From Bin103 sp002238925 (GTDB lineage: Bacteria > Spirochaetota > Spirochaetia > SZUA-6 > Bin103), in NCBI GenBank assembly GCA_965208065.1, contig OZ242313.1, forward strand, positions 4,464,001-4,528,000: DNA of 64,000 nucleotides, read 5' to 3'. A model generated the notes under the pieces. The model made no database searches, was not told the DNA's origin, and saw nothing but the letters and a program-made list of their open reading frames with translations. The position numbers and the translations under genes were made by a program. Shown here in pieces: positions 8,594-19,569 of this stretch (position 1 is its first letter; each line of letters begins with the position of its first letter).

Positions 8594-8824
8594 ATGAACA
8601 GGATCATCGTTGATGCAACGGTTCACTTCGGCAAGCCGTGTGTCGCCGGTACGCGAATCACGGTACAAGATGTCCTGGAACTCGTCGAACAGGATCTCCC
8701 TTTCGATCAGATCGTTCAGGGCTACTACCCCGAGTTGACCACCGATGACATCCATGCGTGCGTCCGCTACGCGATTGCTCTGGTGGGAGCAGAGGATGTG
8801 CATCCGCGGGTGGCGCCGGTCTGA
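8594..8824 (+). CDS. DUF433 family antitoxin
   Basis: A 76-residue protein from ATG 8594 with GGGAGAGG upstream. It has the DUF433 pattern: IIVDATVHFGKPCVAGTRITVQDVLELV (residues 4-31), then a short HTH-like region LTTDDIHACVRYAIAL. DUF433 proteins are paired with DUF5615 PIN-like toxins. The toxin's first codons do follow (8821 onwards) but are cut off after about 14 residues, leaving this gene as an apparent orphan. It lies in the duplication scar between two GNAT tails. Confidence 0.85.
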   Translation: MNRIIVDATVHFGKPCVAGTRITVQDVLELVEQDLPFDQIVQGYYPELTTDDIHACVRYAIALVGAEDVHPRVAPV

Positions 8825-8862
8825 GATTTCTGCTCGATCAGGACGTATACGAGGAGACGGAC
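8821..8862 (+). pseudogene. DUF5615 PIN-like toxin, N-terminal remnant
   Basis: Overlapping the end of the DUF433 gene, the next frame reads (L)RFLLDQDVYEETD, the family start with the first acidic PIN residue (Asp in FLLDQD). At about 8860 it runs into the second copy of the GNAT tail, out of its own family pattern. Only about 14 codons survive, so no toxin can be made. Confidence 0.7.
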
Positions 8863-8944
8863 GCTCGAACACCGAGGCCATCGGATTCTACCGCTCACTC
8901 GGATTCGCCGAGGACGACTCAATCAGCATGGGCAAGCGCCTGAT
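8860..8944 (+). repeat. Direct repeat copy 2 (GNAT gene tail)
   Basis: Second copy of the 85-bp GNAT tail at 8279-8363. Here it is fused to the truncated DUF5615 toxin on its left and lies 11 bp from the pyrF stop codon on its right. Confidence 0.9.
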
Positions 8945-8955
8945 ACCGGATTGAG

Positions 8956-9720
8956 TCAGCGCTCGGCGGCTACTTCTTCCGCCGTCAGGTGCACTGCTTG
9001 TGTCGGGTCGGGGTGGGTGATGATGGGACGGGCAATGACCACGTGGCTGGCGCCAGCAGCGAGGACGGCGGCGGGGGTGGCGATGCGGCGCTGGTCGTCG
9101 GTGGGGGCGGTGCCGGCGGCGGTGAGCCAGCGCGGGCGTACGCCGGGTACGACCAGGTTGAAGTGCGGCCAGCGGGCGTGCAGAGCCGCTGCCTCGTGGC
9201 CGGAGGTTACCAGGCCGTCGGCGCCGCGGCGCTCCGCCAGCGAGGCCAGGCGTTCCACCTGATCCGCGACCGAGCCGTGCACGCCGGTGGCGGGCAGGTC
9301 GGCGTCGTCGAGGCTGGTGAGCACGGTCACGGCGATGAGCAGGGGGCGCCCGGCGCCGGGCGTGCTGGCCTGATCCAGGGCGTCGCGCGCCGCGGCCAGC
9401 ATGCGTTCGCCGCCGGCCGCGTGCACGTTGACCATCCACACGCCCTGCTCCTTCGCGGCGCGGCAGGCCTCGGCCACGGTGTTGGGAATGTCGTGCCACT
9501 TCAGGTCCAGGAACACCCGGCCGCCGTGCTCGTGCACCAGGTCGATGGCCGCGGCCCCGGCGCGCGTAAACAGCACCGGCCCGATCTTGAGCGCCCCGAC
9601 CCGGCCGGCCAGCGCCCGCACCAGCGGCCGCGCCTGCTCCAGATCCGGCACGTCGAGCCCGACGATCAACCAATCCAGGCGCTGTGATTCCGTGGCCGGG
9701 TCTCGGTGGTGTTCGTTCAT
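8956..9720 (-). CDS. pyrF: Orotidine 5'-phosphate decarboxylase
   Basis: This 254-residue enzyme performs the last step of de novo UMP synthesis, decarboxylating OMP in the cytosol. The active-site signature DLKWHDIPNTV is at residues 72-82 (Asp72, Lys74, Asp77) with the partner Lys45 in ALKIGP. The C-terminal phosphate-binding part includes VVPGVRP and VIARPI. It is the last gene of the minus-strand pyr operon and its ATG overlaps the pyrD stop by four bases. A partial second copy is at 8396-8535. Length matches the short bacterial PyrF class. Confidence 0.95.
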   Translation of the reverse strand: MNEHHRDPATESQRLDWLIVGLDVPDLEQARPLVRALAGRVGALKIGPVLFTRAGAAAIDLVHEHGGRVFLDLKWHDIPNTVAEACRAAKEQGVWMVNVHAAGGERMLAAARDALDQASTPGAGRPLLIAVTVLTSLDDADLPATGVHGSVADQVERLASLAERRGADGLVTSGHEAAALHARWPHFNLVVPGVRPRWLTAAGTAPTDDQRRIATPAAVLAAGASHVVIARPIITHPDPTQAVHLTAEEVAAER

Positions 9721-10709
9721 CGTGACTCCTTGTTGGCCGGCCTCGGTTGTGCAGCACCGATCAGGTCGGCGATGCGAGCGATCCCGTTCTCCTTGAGGTA
9801 ACCTTCCAGGCCATCCAGGACATCGAGCGCGGCGCGCGGGTTGGTGAAGGTGGCGGTGCCGACCTGCACGGCGCTCGCCCCGGCCAGCAGGAACTGCAGC
9901 GCGTCGCGGTGATCCATGATGCCGCCGATGCCCACCACCGGGATGGCGACCGCGCCCGCCAACTGGTAGGTAAGGCGCACGGCCAGCGGGCGGATCGCCG
10001 GCCCGGACAGCCCGCCGGTGACATTGGCCAGCACCGGCCGGCGCCGCTCGATGTCTATCACCATGCCGGGAATGGTGTTCATCACCGCCAGCGCATCCGC
10101 GCCGGCATCTTCGGCGGCACGCCCGATGGCGGCAATGTCCGCGACATCCGGCCCCAGCTTGGCGATCACCGGCAGGCTGGTGACCGCTCGCACCGCCCCC
10201 ACCGCCTCGGCGGTCAGCTCCGGCTCGTGCGCAAACATCCTGGCGCCGCCGCCCGCGCCGTAGGCCACGTTGGGACAGGACAGGTTCAGCTCCAGCCCGT
10301 CCACCCCCGGCTGCCCGTCCAGCCGCTCGGCCAGGGTCACGAACTCCCCCGTCGTGTAGCCCATGATCGACACCAGCACGACAGTCTCAAGCGCAGCCAA
10401 GTACCGCAGCTTCTCCACCATGAAGCGGTCGATCCCGACGTTCTGCAGCCCAATGGCATTCAGCATCCCGGACGGCGTCTCCACGATCCGCGGCGGCGGG
10501 TTGCCCGACCGCGGCTTTACCGTAACCGTCTTGGTAACAATGCCGCCCACCCGCGCCAGATCCACCAGCGCGGCCATCTCGTTGGCGTAACCGACTGTCC
10601 CCGAGGCCAACAGCACCGGACTCGCCAGCCGCAACGGCCCGACGCCGATCGTGAGAGCCCTATTGGCGCGGCGCCCGCCAGACACTTGCGATCTCGTGCT
10701 TACTGACAC
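9717..10709 (-). CDS. pyrD: Dihydroorotate dehydrogenase, class 1B catalytic subunit
   Basis: A 330-residue FMN enzyme of the class 1B type, oxidising dihydroorotate to orotate with electrons passed to PyrK. The start used is GTG 10709; an internal GTG at codon 9 is possible because the conserved fold begins at NRALTIGVGPLRLASPV. The catalytic cysteine loop is in LNLSCPNVAYGAGG (~residue 145). FMN phosphate-binding motifs GIGGIMDHRDALQFLLAGASAVQVGTA are near 260-285. The presence of pyrK in the operon supports the NAD-linked 1B class. The gene is separated from pyrK by the cargo gene at 10790-11653. Confidence 0.95.
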   Translation of the reverse strand: MSVSTRSQVSGGRRANRALTIGVGPLRLASPVLLASGTVGYANEMAALVDLARVGGIVTKTVTVKPRSGNPPPRIVETPSGMLNAIGLQNVGIDRFMVEKLRYLAALETVVLVSIMGYTTGEFVTLAERLDGQPGVDGLELNLSCPNVAYGAGGGARMFAHEPELTAEAVGAVRAVTSLPVIAKLGPDVADIAAIGRAAEDAGADALAVMNTIPGMVIDIERRRPVLANVTGGLSGPAIRPLAVRLTYQLAGAVAIPVVGIGGIMDHRDALQFLLAGASAVQVGTATFTNPRAALDVLDGLEGYLKENGIARIADLIGAAQPRPANKESR

Positions 10710-10789
10710 TACACGGGCCGCACGTCAAAGCGCGCTATTCCCTGACAGCACGTCGTCATATCAAGCTGATGCCTCACTCCAGACTGCCG

Positions 10790-11653
10790 TTAACCCAGAC
10801 CGAAGTGATCACGCGCTCGCTCAATCAGTTGCTTGATCACGTCACGACTCTCTGCAAGATCGGACTCATAGAGTCGCACGCGAAAGAACTTCCCCCGTTG
10901 TTCGTATGATAGTTCACCTAGACTCGATTCCTCGACTTGCTTCGCGGTATGTGTATTGAATGGAATCTTGAAGTGTACGATTATGAATTTCTTGCGAGGG
11001 TAGAATGTCACAAAGTTCCGCACTCCCCTTGGTCCGGATAGCCCGATATAGTGTTTTTTGTAGCTAAGTTGCATACCGGGCTCAACCTGTGCGATCATTT
11101 CTACCAAACGATCACACAACGACAATGACTCCGAAGACGCCCTATCCTCCCAGTTAGCACGGTCTACCGGTTGTCCTCCTACCTCCTCCTCGGTACCGAG
11201 TGGCATCAAATCAAGAATCTGTGTTGCGACAAGTGTCAAACTCTCATGCACTTGTACCGCCCTCAACTGAATCGCAATAAGGGGAATCGCCTGATTAAAG
11301 AGCCCGATCACATTTAGGAACCGACTCGTGACGTCCTCGGCGACAAGGACGGCGATGTGGTCGTACTGTGGGTACCGTCGCCGCTCTATGTCCCAATACT
11401 CTATCGTACGGACAAGGTGCGACTCATCGGTTGGTCCAAGCTGTACTTCGACTTCGTAGCGAGTATCTGTCTCCGGGTCTGACAGCAAAAGATCGAGCCT
11501 GCCGGCACTCGGCTGCCGCCGTTCACGGTCTCGTACATCGAGATCGCCCAATCCGAGTAATCCCGGGTTCTCCACGATTCTTTCAGTTAACCAAGTTTCA
11601 TCGTAGGTCGAGTCACCCTTCAGGGTAACGTATTTTGGCATTACGAAGTCCAT
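10790..11653 (-). CDS. Uncharacterised protein with possible PD-(D/E)XK nuclease motif (cargo in pyr operon)
   Basis: The start chosen is ATG 11653, which has AAGGAGAG eight bases upstream; an upstream in-frame ATG at 11716 lies inside pyrK. The 287-residue product has Asp54 in AGRLDLLLSD followed by YEVEVQLG (residues 66-73), spaced like the D...ExQ/K core of PD-(D/E)XK nucleases, and helical aromatic stretches (HLVRTIEYWDIERRRYPQYDH). The second half (YKKHYIGLSGPRGVRNFVTFYPRKKF, ~195-220) resembles the DNA-binding/DUF5655-like tail seen in some such proteins, but I cannot name the family. Base composition is visibly richer in A/T than the flanking pyr genes, which suggests transfer. Confidence 0.7.
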   Translation of the reverse strand: MDFVMPKYVTLKGDSTYDETWLTERIVENPGLLGLGDLDVRDRERRQPSAGRLDLLLSDPETDTRYEVEVQLGPTDESHLVRTIEYWDIERRRYPQYDHIAVLVAEDVTSRFLNVIGLFNQAIPLIAIQLRAVQVHESLTLVATQILDLMPLGTEEEVGGQPVDRANWEDRASSESLSLCDRLVEMIAQVEPGMQLSYKKHYIGLSGPRGVRNFVTFYPRKKFIIVHFKIPFNTHTAKQVEESSLGELSYEQRGKFFRVRLYESDLAESRDVIKQLIERARDHFGLG

Positions 11654-11670
11654 TTGATTGATTCTCTCCT

Positions 11671-12495
11671 TTACCAAAGGACGTGTTCGGCGGGGAATAC
11701 CGGGCCGTCGCGGCACACCAAGGCGTAGGCGGGGCCGGCGGGTTCGTCAGGGTTGGGCGTGCGTACGCGGATGGCGCAGCCGAGACAGACTCCGAATCCG
11801 CACGCCATCGGTTCCTCCAGCGCTACCTGGCAGGCGGCACCGGCTGCCGCGGCCAGCTCGGCGCAGCGGCTCAGCATTGCGTGGGGGCCGCATGCCAGCA
11901 CCGTGGCACGTGGTGCTCCCCTCACCGAAGACGACGCCAGTTCTTGTTCCAGGAGATCGGTCACGAAGCCGTGGTGGCCGCGAGAGCCATCGTCAGTCGC
12001 GGTCCGCACCTGCCAGCCGAGGTCACCGAAGTCCCGTTCGCACAGCAGGAACTCAGCGCGGGAGGCACCGGTCAGTGTGGTGCCCGTGAGCGGCGCCAGC
12101 TCGTAGGCGGCGTGTACCAGGGGCGGTACGCCTACCCCACCGCCTACCAGGATTACCTTGCCCGTGGCGGCGGCGGCCAAGTCGAAGCCATGCCCCAGCG
12201 GCCCGAGCAGCTCCAGCTCGGTTCCCTCCACGAGCCCCGCCAAGGCGCGCGTACCCGGACCAACCGCTCGAGACAGGAATGTACAGCGGTCGTGCCGCGC
12301 CGCCAGGAAGCTGAACGGCCGCGGTAGGAACACCCCGTCGCCTGGAATCGTGATCTGTGCAAACTGACCCGCGTGTGCACGGCGTCCGATCTCCCTCGTA
12401 GCGACGGTGAGTAGATTGTGCTCCGGTGCCACGACCCGATTCGCCAGCACACGACCACGCTCCTGCAACTGGCTACCTTCCACCGTACCAAACAT
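11671..12495 (-). CDS. pyrK: Dihydroorotate dehydrogenase electron transfer subunit
   Basis: This 274-residue flavoprotein takes electrons from PyrD to NAD. Residues ~12-100 form the FAD-binding barrel with RPFSFLAA, 110-225 the NAD-binding part starting KVILVGGGVGVPPLVHAA, and the C-terminus carries the [2Fe-2S] cysteines in ACGFGVCLGCAI (C-x4-C-x2-C) with a fourth in LVCRDGPVF. All cluster ligands are present. It lies downstream of the cargo genes 12564-13779 and upstream of the cargo gene 10790-11653 in the same direction. Start ATG 12495; no strong Shine-Dalgarno is visible. Confidence 0.95.
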   Translation of the reverse strand: MFGTVEGSQLQERGRVLANRVVAPEHNLLTVATREIGRRAHAGQFAQITIPGDGVFLPRPFSFLAARHDRCTFLSRAVGPGTRALAGLVEGTELELLGPLGHGFDLAAAATGKVILVGGGVGVPPLVHAAYELAPLTGTTLTGASRAEFLLCERDFGDLGWQVRTATDDGSRGHHGFVTDLLEQELASSSVRGAPRATVLACGPHAMLSRCAELAAAAGAACQVALEEPMACGFGVCLGCAIRVRTPNPDEPAGPAYALVCRDGPVFPAEHVLW

Positions 12496-12563
12496 CGAAA
12501 CTTGCCACTAAACCATGCAGACTGCGGCTCGCTCGCGCTGCCGCTTGAACGCAATTGTCCCTT

Positions 12564-13685
12564 TCATGACGATGAAGGTGGCGCTTGGTTAGGTTGAACA
12601 ATTTGCAGGCTTGTTCCCCAGTTAACGCCGTACACGTTCTCATAGAATTTCACGAAATTCGATTTGTCGAACGCTACCTCGTATTGGTTGAAAAGGCTCT
12701 GTACGAGTTCGTTAATGCCATAATCCTCCGTACACTTCACTACAAGGCCAACAGATTTAGCCTTCTCTCTACTCACGCTCCGACCATGCGTCTTGTGGTT
12801 CTCGGCGCTGGCAAAGAATTCGACAACATCTCTTACTCGAGGATCATCCCTCTTGCACTTCAACATATGCTCGCTGATCCAGGACTCTGCCAACTCTCGT
12901 GAGAGCTCGTTAGCCATTCGACACATTTCTAGAAGGTGTAGGTCTAGCTTGTTGATCAAAGGTCCGTATGCGCGGAGTGACTTGATGTCACCCTTGGAAA
13001 GTCGTTCTTGAGCATCGAGAAACCCCCCAAGTATAGCTGCAACGGGAACACCATCAATCTGCGGATCAATTGGACCAAGTGATCCCATAGGAGCCATCAC
13101 GATCTCGTCACCCGAGAATGTCATCATCGTGGCAGCGCTGAATGCATTTGACGGCACAATGAAACGTACACTTTCGAATCTCCGACGGATGAGTTGAACG
13201 ATTCGCTCCGTTGTTTCGGGCCTCCCACCATTGCTCACAACGAATACATCGCACGATGAGTAGGACTGAGGAACAGTACTAATCAGATCGTTGAACCCAC
13301 GAATGTCCTGATCATCTATCGAAGTTAGCGATGCAACCGGTCGGTTGTGCAAGTTACTCGTCTTTGCCACATAGCAGACAAGTGGCCTGCCGGTGACACT
13401 CTCGATCCTGCGAATTGTCTCTCGTCGCAACAACCATGGATTGAATGCTCGTTGGCGAGCGAACCATACATCCAGGGCTGCGTAAGTGACTGGAATCTCA
13501 GCAGGAAACGCCAAGGAAGGCTGAACTCTGGCTGGACGTGGAGTTCGCTGCCTGGAGGATTTGCTACCCTTCTTCGCCAGCGCCGTGCCCCCGGTCCGGC
13601 AACGTGTAGTTCGTGATGTCGGCGGAGTTGGTGACCTTAGTAGTATACTGCTCTTCTCTCCCAAGCTGCTCAAGCACTTGACCAT
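12564..13685 (-). CDS. SDH/ClpP-class serine protease-like protein (SDH_sah family)
   Basis: The protein (up to 373 residues) matches the serine dehydrogenase proteinase family, crotonase-fold relatives of SppA and ClpP. Diagnostic stretches are FNDLISTVPQSYSSCDVFVVSNGG (~130-155), VRFIVPSNAFSAATMMTFSGDEIVMAPMGSLGPIDPQI (~175-210, Ser in FSAATMM is the nucleophile candidate), and a helical C-terminal half. Only short runs are quoted as landmarks. The first ~40 residues overlap the small ORF 13564-13779 and are low complexity, so the true start may be an alternative codon near 13580 next to AKKGSKSS. No signal peptide is visible, as expected of this cytosolic/membrane-associated family. The gene interrupts the pyr operon and is A/T-richer than its neighbours. 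Confidence 0.75.
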   Translation of the reverse strand: MVKCLSSLGEKSSILLRSPTPPTSRTTRCRTGGTALAKKGSKSSRQRTPRPARVQPSLAFPAEIPVTYAALDVWFARQRAFNPWLLRRETIRRIESVTGRPLVCYVAKTSNLHNRPVASLTSIDDQDIRGFNDLISTVPQSYSSCDVFVVSNGGRPETTERIVQLIRRRFESVRFIVPSNAFSAATMMTFSGDEIVMAPMGSLGPIDPQIDGVPVAAILGGFLDAQERLSKGDIKSLRAYGPLINKLDLHLLEMCRMANELSRELAESWISEHMLKCKRDDPRVRDVVEFFASAENHKTHGRSVSREKAKSVGLVVKCTEDYGINELVQSLFNQYEVAFDKSNFVKFYENVYGVNWGTSLQIVQPNQAPPSSS

Positions 13686-13779
13686 ACTCCTTTAGCACGG
13701 CATCCGCCTCAGCGAGCGCTGGGCCAAGATCGGGATGCTCTCTCATGCGGGAGGTCGTGTCGCTCAGTTCGTTGGGCAT
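13564..13779 (-). CDS. Small uncharacterised protein upstream of the SDH-like protease
   Basis: ATG 13779 opens 71 codons (MPNELSDTTSRMREHPDLGP...). The product is acidic and mostly helical by composition (LAEADAVLKEYGQVLEQLGREEQY), with no membrane segment. It is encoded just upstream of and overlapping the SDH-like gene, so a coupled partner or regulator is plausible. No Shine-Dalgarno match is strong. I do not recognise a family. It lies 84 bp after carB and shares the A/T-rich composition of the protease gene. Confidence 0.5.
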   Translation of the reverse strand: MPNELSDTTSRMREHPDLGPALAEADAVLKEYGQVLEQLGREEQYTTKVTNSADITNYTLPDRGHGAGEEG

Positions 13780-13863
13780 GAAGGATATTTTGCATCTCTG
13801 GGTAAGGGCAGGTCAACCGATCGTTAACCCGCCCGTGGTTCCCGTGGCGCCCGTCGGGGGCGG

Positions 13864-17091
<3,228 letters not shown>

Positions 17092-17093
17092 GG

Positions 17094-18230
17094 TCAGGCA
17101 TGGTGCTCCATGGCGTCGACGAAGCGGTCGAACAGGTATTGGGCGTCGTGCGGGCCGGGCGCCGCTTCCGGGTGGTACTGGATGGCGAACACCGGCCGCG
17201 AGCGATGTTCCAGGCCCTCGATGGTGCGGTCGTTGAGGTTGACGTGGGTGATGCGCAGGTGCGCGGGCAGGGAGTCGGCGTCGACCGCGTAGCCGTGGTT
17301 CTGGCTGGTGATCGAGATCACCCCGGTGCGTTCCTCGCGCACCGGGTGGTTGGCGCCGTGGTGGCCGAACTTGAGCTTGTAGATGGTGGCGTCCAGGGCC
17401 AGGCTCATGATCTGCAGGCCCAGGCAGATGCCGAATACCGGCAGGTCGCGGTGCGCGTCGAGCAACTCGCGCACGGTGGCGGCCAGGTAGGGCGCCTGCT
17501 CCGGGTCGCCGGGTCCGTTGGACAGGAACAGGCCGTCCGGCGCCAGCGCCGAGATTTGCTCCGCGGAGGCGGTGGCCGGCGCCACGGTGACGCGGCAGCC
17601 GCGCGCCGCCAGGTGGCGCATGGTGTTGTGCTTGGCGCCGGCATCGATCGCCACCACGTGATGCGCTGCGCGGCCGGTTGGCCGCCCGGCCAGGGGATCG
17701 TACGAGTCTGCCGGCAGGCGTAGCGGCGCGATGCCGGCCGTGGTCACGCCGCGCACCAGGTCCAGCTCGCCGAGCCGGGGGGCCGCGCGCGCCTTGCGGA
17801 CCAGCGAGTCCGCGTCCAGATCGGTGGTCGAAATCACCCCCGTCTTGGCGCCGTGCAGGCGCAGGTGGCGGGTCAGCGCGCGCGTGTCCACTTCGTCGAT
17901 GCCGACGATGCCGTGCTTCTTCAGGTAGCTGCCCAGGTCGCCGGTGGCGCGCCAGTTGGAGTGGCGGGCGGCCAGCTCGCGCACGATCAGGCCGCGCGTC
18001 CACGGCTGCCGCGACTCGGGGTCGTCCTCGTTGACGCCGTAGTTGCCGATCAGCGGGTAGGTCAGGCACACCAGTTGCCCCGAGTAGGAGGGATCGGTGA
18101 GGATCTCCTGGTAGCCGGTCATGGCGGTGTTGAACACCACCTCGCCGGTTACCTCGCCGCCGGCGCCGACCGCGCGGCCCGGGAACAGGGCGCCGTCCTC
18201 CAGCGCCAGCAGTGCACGCCGCTCGGTCAT
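17094..18230 (-). CDS. carA: Carbamoyl-phosphate synthase, small (glutaminase) subunit
   Basis: A 378-residue subunit that hydrolyses glutamine and channels ammonia to CarB. The N-terminal CPSase_sm domain (residues 5-140, VVFNTAMTGYQEILTDPSY) is followed by a class I glutaminase domain with the catalytic Cys in GICLGLQIMSLAL (~260) and the His/Glu pair in FAIQYHPEA (~345). The position after the nucleophile motif is Leu where many CarA proteins have His (GICLGHQ); this is a variant rather than loss of the triad. ATG 18230 overlaps the pyrC stop by four bases. Confidence 0.97.
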   Translation of the reverse strand: MTERRALLALEDGALFPGRAVGAGGEVTGEVVFNTAMTGYQEILTDPSYSGQLVCLTYPLIGNYGVNEDDPESRQPWTRGLIVRELAARHSNWRATGDLGSYLKKHGIVGIDEVDTRALTRHLRLHGAKTGVISTTDLDADSLVRKARAAPRLGELDLVRGVTTAGIAPLRLPADSYDPLAGRPTGRAAHHVVAIDAGAKHNTMRHLAARGCRVTVAPATASAEQISALAPDGLFLSNGPGDPEQAPYLAATVRELLDAHRDLPVFGICLGLQIMSLALDATIYKLKFGHHGANHPVREERTGVISITSQNHGYAVDADSLPAHLRITHVNLNDRTIEGLEHRSRPVFAIQYHPEAAPGPHDAQYLFDRFVDAMEHHA

Positions 18231-19567
18231 ACCACCGCCTCCGCGGTCTCGCGCTGCTCCGGGACCGGCATCACGATCTGCCCTGCTCGCAGGCGCACCT
18301 GCCCGGCCACCAGGCAGTCGCTGGCGCGGCCGGTCAGCGTCTCGCCCCAGAACGGCGAGTTGCTCGACTTGGAGTGGGCGGTGGTGGCGTCGTACACCCA
18401 GGTCTCGCCCGGATCGACCACCGTCACGTCGGCCACCGCCCCCGCCTCCAGGCTGCCGCGCTCCACGCCGATCAGCCGCGCCGGCTGCATCGCCATCATG
18501 CGTACCAACTGCTCCAGGCTGATCACGCCCTCGCGCTCCAGGGTGAGCATCAGCGGCAGCATCGTCTCCACCCCGGTGATGCCGTTTGGCGCCTGGTCGA
18601 ACTCCACGTCCTTCTCGTAGTCGGCGTGCGGCGCGTGGTCGCTGCCGACGATGGTGATGGTGCCGTCCGCCACCCCGGCGCGCACGGCGGCCACGTCGGC
18701 GGCGGTGCGCAGGGGCGGGTACATCTTGGCGTGCGTGTTGTAGCGCAACACCGCCTCCTCGGTCAGGAACAGGTAGTGCGGGCAGGTTTCCGCGGACACC
18801 TTGATGCCGGCGGCGCGCGCCTGGCGGATCAGTTCCACCGACCGGGCGCACGAAATGTGCTGGAAGTGGATGCGCCCGCCGGCCAGCGCGGCGATTTCCA
18901 GGTCGCGCGCCACCATCGCCGATTCCGCCTGGCACGGACTCCCGATCAGCCCCAGGCGGGTGGCCACCACCCCTTCGTTGATGGCCCCGCCCTGCGACAG
19001 CTCCAGATCCTCCTCGTGCAGCAGCAGCGGCAGGTCGAACTTGCGGGCGTACTCCAGCGCCCGGCGCAGGATCGCCGACGACACCACCGGCTTGCCGTCG
19101 TCGGACAGCGCCACCGCGCCGCCGTTGCGCAGTTCGCCGAACTCGGTAAGCTGCGTGCCCTCCTGGCGCACCGTCACGGCGCCCACCGGCCACAAATTGA
19201 TCAGCTCCAGGCGGCGCGCCTCGCGGCGCAGGAACTCCATGTCGGCGCGTGTATCCGACACCGGATCGGTGTTCGGCATCGGACACACGCCGGTAAACCC
19301 GGCCGCCAGCGCGGCGCGCAAGCCGCTCTCGATGGTCTCCTTGTACTCGGAGCCGGGCTGGCGCAGGTGCACGTGCACGTCGATCAGGCCCGGGAACACC
19401 AGCTTGCCGTATGCATCGATGACCTGGGCGCCGACCGCGGCGGCGGCGTCCGCAAGATCGGCGCCTACCCGCCGCACGCGGCCGCCGGCCACCAGCACGT
19501 CGAGCAGGGCGTTCACGCCGTTGGCCGGGTCTACCAGCCGGCCTCCCCGCACCAGGATCGACTCCAT
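18227..19567 (-). CDS. pyrC: Dihydroorotase (class I)
   Basis: The 446-residue amidohydrolase closes carbamoyl aspartate to dihydroorotate. The metal-binding HxH is in FPGLIDVHVHLRQPG (~residue 60), other ligands are in HISCARS and ETCPHYL, and the catalytic Asp is in GSDHAPH (~305). C-terminal SNSPFWGETLTGR is typical of the long class I enzymes. ATG 19567 is 2 bp after the pyrB stop and the stop overlaps carA. No ribosome-binding site is needed if translation is coupled. Confidence 0.97.
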   Translation of the reverse strand: MESILVRGGRLVDPANGVNALLDVLVAGGRVRRVGADLADAAAAVGAQVIDAYGKLVFPGLIDVHVHLRQPGSEYKETIESGLRAALAAGFTGVCPMPNTDPVSDTRADMEFLRREARRLELINLWPVGAVTVRQEGTQLTEFGELRNGGAVALSDDGKPVVSSAILRRALEYARKFDLPLLLHEEDLELSQGGAINEGVVATRLGLIGSPCQAESAMVARDLEIAALAGGRIHFQHISCARSVELIRQARAAGIKVSAETCPHYLFLTEEAVLRYNTHAKMYPPLRTAADVAAVRAGVADGTITIVGSDHAPHADYEKDVEFDQAPNGITGVETMLPLMLTLEREGVISLEQLVRMMAMQPARLIGVERGSLEAGAVADVTVVDPGETWVYDATTAHSKSSNSPFWGETLTGRASDCLVAGQVRLRAGQIVMPVPEQRETAEAVV

Positions 19568-19569
19568 GG

